A DNA stretch of 64,000 bases, taken from contig QMIT01000005.1 in the NCBI GenBank assembly GCA_024434115.1, forward strand, positions 1 to 64,000, written 5' to 3'. Numbering within the stretch: position 1 is the first letter of the stretch; every line of letters starts with the position of its first letter. The stretch is from Chloroflexota bacterium (GTDB lineage: Bacteria; Chloroflexota; Anaerolineae; Aggregatilineales; J027). Positions 27,407 through 33,976 of the stretch are shown here, piece by piece. Below the pieces are notes generated by a model, which was not told the origin of the DNA, ran no database searches, and was given only the letters and a program-made list of their open reading frames with translations. The position numbers were made by a program, and so were the translations under genes.

Positions 27407-29437
27407 TTAGCGCTGCTCGACGAGAATACAGACCCCATATGCCTCCAGTTGAACCGGGCCAGTCAACGTCGCATCGGTGAGTAAATCACGGAATGTCTGA
27501 GGGCCTAAATCAACCGTCGTGGCTTGAGCGTTATGATTCAAAACGAAAATGAGTGCCCTGTCATCCTTGTGGCGTAGGCTGAACTCCACTCCATCTACGG
27601 GCGGGAAGGGCGATTTGAGGCCGTGCCCAGTGAGAATTTTTCCATAGAACGTGTCGAGGAAGGCCGCTTCGGGCTGTGTCCCAATATAATAGGCCTGCCC
27701 CTTGCCATAGCGGTTCTTGGTGACAACGGGCATCCCGGCATAAAAATCCTCCCCATAGGTCGCCAACACTTCGGCGGTCTCGGTTTCCAAATGGAGAATA
27801 TCGGCTAGATGCCCACAGCTAAACGCGCCGCTGCCATCCTGCATGACAATCCGATTGGTCTGCCCCTCAAACAAGGCGTCAAATTCTTCGACCCAGATGC
27901 CCAAAATCGCAGCCAGCGGGCCGGGGTAGCCATTTTCAAAGGCAAGGTCGGTTTCGTCCACAATCCCGCTGAAACAGGTCGCCACCAACGTGCCGCCATT
28001 CGCCACAAACGCCTCGATATGCTTGGCAAATTCGGCTTTGACCATGTACAGCATCGGCGCGACGATAATGTCATAACGGCTCAGGTCGGAATCGGCGAAC
28101 ACAATATCCACCGTGATGTTTTGGCGATAAAAGGGCAGGTAATGTTGGGTGATGGTCTGGTAGTAGTGTTTTTCGCGCACTGGCCCAATCGCATCATCCA
28201 GCGCGTGCCAGTTGTCCCAGTCAAACACCACGCCGACCTTAGCCTCTACCCGTGCGCCGATAATGGCATCTCCCAATTTTTGTAGTTCCGCCCCCAATTG
28301 GCTGACCTCACGGAAAACGCGCGTATCGGAACGGCCCGCATGTTCAATCACCGCGCCGTGCAGTTTCTCACAGCCCCCCCGTCCGCGTCGCCATTGGAAA
28401 TACAGCACGGAATCCGCCCCATGTGCCACCGCCAGATAGCTCCACAAGCGCAGCACACCGGGCCGCTTCAGCGCATTGACCCACGCCCAATTTTGGCTGC
28501 TGGGGGTTTGTTCCATCAGCAAAAACGGCTGTCCATCTTTGAGGCTACGCATGGTGTCGTGCATCAAGGCGATTTCACCCGCTGCGTGGGTCGCTTTGGG
28601 GTAACAATCCCACGCAATCACATCCATTTCTTTGGCAAAGCGCCGATAGTCCAGCGGCTTATACGCCCCCATCAAATTGGTGGTAATCGGAATATCGGGG
28701 GTGATGGCACGGATCATATCGCGTTCATTGCGATAACATCCCAATGCGCTTTCCGTCATGAAGCGGAAGTAGTCCACATTCAGGCCATGTGTCAGCGTCT
28801 CGCCCCCTTTTAGCGGCGGCATGATCTGTGACCAATCCGTATAGGTATGGCTCCAAAAGGGTGTCCACCAGCGATGATTGAGTTCATCCAAGCTGCCATA
28901 TTTGGCTTGCAGCCACACCCGAAATTTGCTGGCACACGTCTCACACAGGCACTGGCCCGCATATTCATTGCTGATGTGCCACAAGATTAGGGCGGGGTGG
29001 TTTTGATAACGTTCGGCAAGGGCACGCGCCATATTGCCACTGAAATACCGATACTCCGCCGAGTTGGGGCAATAATTGACCCGTCCGCCATGTGGATTGC
29101 GCTGACCGCGTTCATCCGAGCGCAGCATTTGGGGATAGGCCTGCGACATCCATTGAGGTTGGGCGGCACTGGGGGTCGCTAAAATGGCCTTGATGCCGTG
29201 TGCGTGTAGGCCATCCAAAATTTCATCGAGCCAATCAAAGGTGAAAATATGTTCGGCGGGTTGCAGCGAGACCCAGCTAAAAACACCCACCGTCGCAACG
29301 GTAATTCCGGCTTGCTGCATCAGGCGGAAATCTTCTTGCCAGACCTCATGCGGCCATTGTTCGGGGTTATAGTCGCCGCCGTGCCAAAGAAAAGGTGCTT
29401 TGTTGGAAACAGGCAGATAAGAAGCAGTCGAAGACAT
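27407..29437 (-). CDS. Glycoside hydrolase family 42 beta-galactosidase
   Basis: A 676-residue cytoplasmic GH42 enzyme. The barrel includes the acid/base Glu158 in LWHISNEYAG and nucleophile Glu309 in FLLMEQTPSS. Cys123, Cys163, Cys165 and Cys168 (ACGC-like CLCETC) form the zinc site of the family. A trimerisation, glutamine-amidotransferase-like domain (about 400-600) and a short C-terminal beta domain follow. It removes terminal beta-galactose from imported oligosaccharides. First gene of the pair with alpha-fucosidase. Confidence 0.94.
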   Translation of the reverse strand: MSSTASYLPVSNKAPFLWHGGDYNPEQWPHEVWQEDFRLMQQAGITVATVGVFSWVSLQPAEHIFTFDWLDEILDGLHAHGIKAILATPSAAQPQWMSQAYPQMLRSDERGQRNPHGGRVNYCPNSAEYRYFSGNMARALAERYQNHPALILWHISNEYAGQCLCETCASKFRVWLQAKYGSLDELNHRWWTPFWSHTYTDWSQIMPPLKGGETLTHGLNVDYFRFMTESALGCYRNERDMIRAITPDIPITTNLMGAYKPLDYRRFAKEMDVIAWDCYPKATHAAGEIALMHDTMRSLKDGQPFLLMEQTPSSQNWAWVNALKRPGVLRLWSYLAVAHGADSVLYFQWRRGRGGCEKLHGAVIEHAGRSDTRVFREVSQLGAELQKLGDAIIGARVEAKVGVVFDWDNWHALDDAIGPVREKHYYQTITQHYLPFYRQNITVDIVFADSDLSRYDIIVAPMLYMVKAEFAKHIEAFVANGGTLVATCFSGIVDETDLAFENGYPGPLAAILGIWVEEFDALFEGQTNRIVMQDGSGAFSCGHLADILHLETETAEVLATYGEDFYAGMPVVTKNRYGKGQAYYIGTQPEAAFLDTFYGKILTGHGLKSPFPPVDGVEFSLRHKDDRALIFVLNHNAQATTVDLGPQTFRDLLTDATLTGPVQLEAYGVCILVEQR

Positions 29438-29512
29438 GATGTCCCTCTCAAAAAAATGAGTGAATTGAGAAACCCGCTGGTGTGATCCAGCAAGGTTACA
29501 GAATCTGTGTTG

Positions 29513-29568
29513 CTCAATTTTCGATGCAAAAAATTGAGACAGCCCTCAAATATCTCCCAATCTTTGAG
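29513..29568. promoter_or_regulatory. Palindromes upstream of the GH42/GH29 operon
   Basis: CTCAATTTT (29513-29521) pairs with AAAATTGAG (29530-29538), and CTCAAA (29545-29550) with TTTGAG (29563-29568). They lie 75-130 bp upstream of the GH42 start and may be regulator sites. They do not resemble any of the three LacI operators of this window. Confidence 0.35.
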
Positions 29569-29627
29569 AAAGCATTGTGTTCAATTCTACCGCGTACCGC
29601 TGAAAGACACTATTCCAAACAACGGGC

Positions 29628-30314
29628 CTAATTACCGCCATCTTGATTGGCAAGGGCGGTCAATCGGGCTAAATCGAGGATGAGGATTTTGCGGGGAATA
29701 ACACGCAGAAGGCCTTCGGTCTCAAAACGCTTCAATGTCCGGCACACCACCTCGCGCCCCGTGCCAAGCACCGCCGCCAATTCTTGCTGCGAAAAATTAC
29801 GGGAAATACAGTGGCCTTCCAAAGTGGGATAACTGTCTTGTCGCAGCAGAAACAAGGCTAAACGGGCACTGACATCATGAAAAACCAAATCATGTACCAG
29901 ATTGCTCATGGTCAAAATCTGGTCGGAGAGGAATCCGAGAAATGCGAGACCCAGTTCCGCATTCACCCGCAGCAGACGGCACAGCTTATCGCCGGGTAAA
30001 TAGAAGGCCACCCCTTTGGCCGTCGCTTCAGCATTGCAGGCCGCCGTAGGTCTACCATTCAATACCTCGACCCCAAACGCGCCGCCTACTTCAACAATCA
30101 CCAATATTTGAATCTTGGTGCCGGCCTGCCGATAGAGCTTAACCTGACCGGATTGGAGGCAATAGACGCCGGGGGGTGTTTCGCCTTGCTGATAAAACAC
30201 TTGATGGCGATCAAAAGCCATCGGTTGGGCAATTGCAGCAAGCGCGGCAAGGGTCGGCGCAGAAAGCGGCTCAAAGCGTTCAATATGGCGTATATCTTCG
30301 ATTGAGACCTGCAT
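29628..30314 (-). CDS. Crp/Fnr-family regulator (nos cluster, distal)
   Basis: A 228-residue protein: cyclic-nucleotide-binding-like beta-barrel (about 8-125), dimerisation helix, and winged helix-turn-helix (FSQQELAAVLGTGREVVCRTLKRF). The recognition helix REVVCR matches the R-E-x-x-x-R pattern of CRP, which reads TGTGA half-sites. The N-terminal domain lacks the Cys set of FNR, so it is more like DNR/NnrR-type sensors that respond to NO or other signals. It is the last gene of the nos cluster, 82 bp after the second regulator. A TGAC-CAAA-GTCA site lies about 74 bp before its start. Confidence 0.9.
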   Translation of the reverse strand: MQVSIEDIRHIERFEPLSAPTLAALAAIAQPMAFDRHQVFYQQGETPPGVYCLQSGQVKLYRQAGTKIQILVIVEVGGAFGVEVLNGRPTAACNAEATAKGVAFYLPGDKLCRLLRVNAELGLAFLGFLSDQILTMSNLVHDLVFHDVSARLALFLLRQDSYPTLEGHCISRNFSQQELAAVLGTGREVVCRTLKRFETEGLLRVIPRKILILDLARLTALANQDGGN

Positions 30315-30382
30315 AAGTGCCGCACCGCCTCTCCAAGTTGGCTCGATGATCGGAGTCTATCAAACCCCTGTCCCGGCTGATA

Positions 30383-30394
30383 TGACCAAAGTCA
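30383..30394. promoter_or_regulatory. Possible Crp/Fnr-type site before the distal regulator gene
   Basis: TGACCAAAGTCA has the core TGAC-N4-GTCA also present in the perfect site upstream of nosZ, and lies at a similar distance (about 74 bp) from the start codon it would control. The outer bases are degenerate, so it would be a weaker site. Confidence 0.45.
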
Positions 30395-30396
30395 CC

Positions 30397-31074
30397 CTAT
30401 TCTTTTGCACAGGGCAGCATGGTATCTAGGCGCTCCGGGTGAACCAGATGGATGAGTCCTTTCTCAATTAGGATTAGCCCTTGTTGTTCAAGCTGCAACA
30501 GATGGCGAGAAACCACCTCGCGCACCGTGCCAACTAATTCCGCCAACTGCTCATGCGTCAAGCGCACCATCGGATACGGGTCATGTGGCACGGCATAGTT
30601 GAGCAAGGCGTCATTCAGGCGACCCGCCACCCGCCATGCCCCCAGTTTTTCGCTTAAACACGACAACAGCGTAATGTACTCGCCATAGATTTCAAGCAGC
30701 ACCCGCGCCAACGCCGGATCACGGTCAACCAACTGGGTGACAGCGCTGGCCGGTAAGATAAACAGCGTCACATCAGTGTGGGCCTGTGCGCTGGCGGGGT
30801 TCACAGGCCGAGTGAACAATGGGCATGACCCAAAACAGCGTTTTTTGTCTACCAGACACAGCGCCTGTATACGTCCCAACGAGGACTGTTTCATCACCTT
30901 GACTTGACCCTCAAAAATGAACCACATCCCCTCGGTTGGCTCATCCTCAATGAAGATCAGTTCGCCGGGGGCATAGGTCTGAGGAATCATGAGGCCCGCA
31001 AGTTTTTCCAGACTGGTCTGCGGCAGACGGCTTAGTGCTTTAATCGTCTCCAAATCGGCTACAGTGACACTCAT
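30397..31074 (-). CDS. Crp/Fnr-family regulator (nos cluster, proximal)
   Basis: A 225-residue regulator with an N-terminal beta-barrel sensor (about 10-125) and C-terminal helix-turn-helix (LTHEQLAELVGTVREVVSRHLLQLEQ). The recognition helix REVVSR again has the CRP-type R-E-x-x-x-R residues. Three Cys (ALCLVDKKRCFGSCP) lie in the barrel, but not in the FNR cluster arrangement. It lies 39 bp after the SCO1 gene. Two different regulators of one class at the end of a nos cluster suggest that nitrous-oxide respiration responds to two signals, for example oxygen/redox and NO. Confidence 0.9.
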   Translation of the reverse strand: MSVTVADLETIKALSRLPQTSLEKLAGLMIPQTYAPGELIFIEDEPTEGMWFIFEGQVKVMKQSSLGRIQALCLVDKKRCFGSCPLFTRPVNPASAQAHTDVTLFILPASAVTQLVDRDPALARVLLEIYGEYITLLSCLSEKLGAWRVAGRLNDALLNYAVPHDPYPMVRLTHEQLAELVGTVREVVSRHLLQLEQQGLILIEKGLIHLVHPERLDTMLPCAKE

Positions 31075-31113
31075 ACGATAGCCTCCCGAAAACTAAAGCC
31101 AATCTGATGGGCG

Positions 31114-31737
31114 TTACTCTAATAGTAGCTCGACATCGTGCAAAATATCGTCCGCCCCCAACCCAAAAATAAACTGGGAGATGAGCAAGCCTTCTTGATT
31201 GACCAAAAAGATACTGGCCGTATGATCCATCAGGTAACTTAAGGCCGATTCGCCCACCTGCCGTCGGATGGCGACCACGCCGAATTGATTTAACACGTCT
31301 TGCAGGGCATCCCCTTCACCGCGCAACGCCACAAAATCTTCATTAAACAGTTTGATGTAAGGGCGCAAACGGTCAAACGTGTCGCGTTCGGGGTCAACCG
31401 TGACAAACACCACCGCAAGGTCGTCAGGGCGATTGATTTCTTCATAGACCCGTTTGAGATGAGCACCGCTGGTGGGGCAGACATCCGGGCAGGTCATGTA
31501 GCCGAAATAGATCAGCACCAATTTGCCGCGTAAATCGCTGAAACGAAACTCCCCATCCGTCGAAGGCAGTGTAAAATCCTCAATCTGGCGGGGGGGCACA
31601 ATGACCGCGCCCCTGATTTGTTCTTGCAGCGATGGTGTAGATTGTTCCAATCGGTCTTCGGCTTGGGTCGTCTGACCACAGGCCACCAAAATCGGCGCTA
31701 GAAATAACGCCACAAGCATTAATCCCCAGCGTTTCAT
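31114..31737 (-). CDS. SCO1/SenC-family copper chaperone lipoprotein
   Basis: A 207-residue protein with a lipoprotein signal (LAPILVAC, Cys20). The thioredoxin-like domain has the copper motif Cys-x3-Cys (GYMTCPDVCPTSG) and the conserved His in YLMDHTASIFLV. SCO proteins deliver copper to CuA sites. No nosL is present here, so this protein is the best candidate for loading the CuA centre of NosZ. Its start overlaps the stop of the cytochrome c gene by 4 bp (ATGA). Confidence 0.92.
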   Translation of the reverse strand: MKRWGLMLVALFLAPILVACGQTTQAEDRLEQSTPSLQEQIRGAVIVPPRQIEDFTLPSTDGEFRFSDLRGKLVLIYFGYMTCPDVCPTSGAHLKRVYEEINRPDDLAVVFVTVDPERDTFDRLRPYIKLFNEDFVALRGEGDALQDVLNQFGVVAIRRQVGESALSYLMDHTASIFLVNQEGLLISQFIFGLGADDILHDVELLLE

Positions 31738-32759
31738 GATCCACCCTCCGGATTTTGCAGTGAGCGAATATAGGCAATAATGGTCAAAATTTGTTCGTCG
31801 GTGAGCGCTGGATTACCGCCTTTGGGGGGCATATCAATCCCCGTCGTGTTGGCGGCATCCCAGATCGGACGGCCTGTTTTGACAAAGGTGAGCAAATCGG
31901 CGTCAGTCAGTTCATGCACAAATTCACTAGCAACCAAATCTTTGCCCAACCCAACAACGCCATGTGCATCCGCACCATGACAAGCCGAGCAGGTCGCCAC
32001 AAATAATTCTTGGCCTTCCGTGACCAATGAGGCACTGACATTGGTATCTTCGGCGGCGGCAGTCGTCGGTTCGGCGGTTGGGGCGACAGTAGGTACGCTT
32101 GAAGACGGCTCGGTGGTCGGGACAACCGCTACTGTTTCCGGGGTGCTTTCTGTCGGCGCGGCTGCTACGTCGCCACCCGATGCTGTGGCCGGAACGCCCG
32201 ACGAGGCCCGAATGAAGGTGATAATGAGCGTAAGCTGTTCATCAGTCAGGGCTGGATTTCCGCCTTTGGGGGGCATATCAATCCCGGTTGTGTTGGCGGC
32301 ATCCCAAATTGGACGGCCCATCTTGATGAAATTCATTAAATCCGCATCGGTCTGCTCGTGGACAAATTCACTGTTGATGAGGTCTTTGCCCAAACCGACC
32401 ACCCCATGCCCATCCACTCCATGACAGGCCGAACAGGTCGCCACAAATAATTCCTGCCCCTGTGCGACCACCGCTGGATCATAGCCCAGATCACCCGACG
32501 ACGAACCCGACGCTTGGCTCACAGCACGCGGTTGGGCGGTACGAACCGGGGCAGCATCCAGCGTGGCAATGGCCGCCGCATAGTCGGACATGGGAGGCAA
32601 CCCTGCTGACGCCTCGGCACTGGATTTTTCATTATCGTTTTTGTCTATCCATTGGTACAGAGAAGCAAACCCCACCAACAGACATACCAGACCGAGGGTA
32701 AGCGCCCCCATCGCACCAGCCAATGGCATCAATTCAGAAAAATTACGGTTACGAAACAT
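31734..32759 (-). CDS. Membrane-anchored dihaem cytochrome c (tandem-duplicated)
   Basis: A 341-residue protein. One N-terminal membrane anchor (about 12-37), a linker, cytochrome c domain 1 (about 98-186; CSACH at 109-113, Met162), a Pro/Thr/Ala-rich linker and domain 2 (about 246-334; CSACH at 257-261, Met310). The two domains are nearly identical (same ELFVATCSACHG and TTGIDMPPKGGNPALTDEQ), so the duplication is recent. It likely carries electrons from the membrane quinol/cytochrome system to NosZ. It lies between the cupredoxin and SCO1 genes of the nos operon. Confidence 0.92.
   Translation of the reverse strand: MFRNRNFSELMPLAGAMGALTLGLVCLLVGFASLYQWIDKNDNEKSSAEASAGLPPMSDYAAAIATLDAAPVRTAQPRAVSQASGSSSGDLGYDPAVVAQGQELFVATCSACHGVDGHGVVGLGKDLINSEFVHEQTDADLMNFIKMGRPIWDAANTTGIDMPPKGGNPALTDEQLTLIITFIRASSGVPATASGGDVAAAPTESTPETVAVVPTTEPSSSVPTVAPTAEPTTAAAEDTNVSASLVTEGQELFVATCSACHGADAHGVVGLGKDLVASEFVHELTDADLLTFVKTGRPIWDAANTTGIDMPPKGGNPALTDEQILTIIAYIRSLQNPEGGS
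31758..32468 (-). repeat. Direct repeat of the cytochrome c domain
   Basis: The two haem domains are encoded by segments 32202-32468 and 31758-32024, offset by 148 codons. They stay alike at DNA level (for example ACAAATAATTC at both haem sites and the GGGGGGCATATCAATCCC stretch in both). The segment between them encodes the Pro/Thr-rich linker. Confidence 0.8.
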
Positions 32760-32762
32760 GGT

Positions 32763-33143
32763 TCATCCTTTGTCGCTAACAATGATTTGAATCTGTTGGG
32801 CCGGGTGAACGGTGCAGAGACCAAGATAAACCCCCGGTGTTTGGAATTTCTGGCGCACCGTTTCGCCTGTGCCCACCCAGAAATCACCAATCGTATGTCC
32901 TACCGTGTCGTGGTTTTCGATCACGAGGGTGTCTTTTTCGCCAATCGTCAGGCGGATTTCCTGCGGCACAATATCGGGGTCTTCCCCGGCGGCGATGCGA
33001 TCACCTGTCCCGGCTGGAATGATGATGCGATATTCATGCGATTCTTTGGATTGCGTTGAGCCAACAACGGTAGCAATCACAAACCCCACAAGGCCGATGA
33101 TCGCAATAACCAGAATAACGGGCAGTACATATCGTGTTTTCAT
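32763..33143 (-). CDS. Membrane-anchored cupredoxin
   Basis: A 126-residue protein with an N-terminal membrane anchor (MKTRYVLPVILVIAIIGLV) and a cupredoxin domain. Copper ligands are visible as His in DTVGHTIGDF, and Cys and His in GLCTVHPAQQ. The usual axial Met of plastocyanin-like sites is absent; Gln or Ile lies there. The frame is open upstream, but the start used here overlaps the nosY stop by 4 bp (ATGA), which supports coupled translation. It may shuttle electrons or copper to NosZ. It precedes the cytochrome c gene by 3 bp. Confidence 0.88.
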   Translation of the reverse strand: MKTRYVLPVILVIAIIGLVGFVIATVVGSTQSKESHEYRIIIPAGTGDRIAAGEDPDIVPQEIRLTIGEKDTLVIENHDTVGHTIGDFWVGTGETVRQKFQTPGVYLGLCTVHPAQQIQIIVSDKG

Positions 33144-33976
33144 GCGCCGTCTCCTTGTCGTGCAAAGGCAAATTGAGCCAGACCAAGCGGCAGCAAAATC
33201 CACAGCACCAGCCCCGCCAACATTAGGGGCATAAACATCCCCCCGAATGTATCCGAGGCATACAGTCCGGCTGGGCCTAAGACCTCTAATGAACTGAGGG
33301 CGCTGAAAATCGAGGCCATCTTAAAAAGTTGCAGTGGGTTTAACATCGCCAACAGCAGGGTGGTCTGGGTGGGCATCTGGGTGACAATCGCCGCCCCAAT
33401 CAGCCCTAAATCGCCTACAAACACCAGCAGCAGCCACAGAAACAACGCCGCGCCGAGGGCCGTCGAGGTCTTGTGAGCCAACGCGGAAATGAGGAAACCG
33501 ACACTCAACATAGCGAGACTGAGCAAACATGCCATGCCCGTCATCACCACATAACCGGCGAGGCCTTCGCCCCCACCGCGTGTCGAAAGAATGACCCCCG
33601 CCACACCAAAGCCGAGCAGTAGCGTGCTGAGTTGTGCCGAGGCCAGCCCCAAAAATTTACCAAACAGCACTTCGCCCCGGTCAATTGGTTGGGCCAACAG
33701 ATATTTCAATGCCCCTGTTTCGCGTTCACCGGAAATACTGGAGGCCCCAAACGTCAGCGCCATCAAAGGCACAAACAGCAGCACCAGATTGACCAGTCCC
33801 GTCACCGTGCGGTTATATTCCGCCAGTTGGGTAAATTCGACATCGGGCCGACTGAGCATCGAAAGTGCCAGCACCAACCCGCCAAAAATGACGGTATACA
33901 GCAAGAACCAGCGATTGCGTAGGGCGTCGCGCAGTTCTTTTTGAGCAATCAACCAGACCGCATTGAAATTCATCAC
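33140..33976 (-). CDS. nosY: NosY-type ABC permease
   Basis: A 278-residue inner-membrane protein with about six membrane segments of the ABC-2 type. The N-terminal AQKELRDALRNRWFLLYT and the TFGASSISGERETGALKYLL segment are typical of NosY. With the NosF ATPase domain and periplasmic NosD it forms the NosDFY machine needed for maturation of the CuZ site of nitrous-oxide reductase. Its start overlaps the end of the nosD-nosF fusion by 4 bp and its stop overlaps the cupredoxin start by 4 bp. Confidence 0.92.
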   Translation of the reverse strand: MMNFNAVWLIAQKELRDALRNRWFLLYTVIFGGLVLALSMLSRPDVEFTQLAEYNRTVTGLVNLVLLFVPLMALTFGASSISGERETGALKYLLAQPIDRGEVLFGKFLGLASAQLSTLLLGFGVAGVILSTRGGGEGLAGYVVMTGMACLLSLAMLSVGFLISALAHKTSTALGAALFLWLLLVFVGDLGLIGAAIVTQMPTQTTLLLAMLNPLQLFKMASIFSALSSLEVLGPAGLYASDTFGGMFMPLMLAGLVLWILLPLGLAQFAFARQGDGA

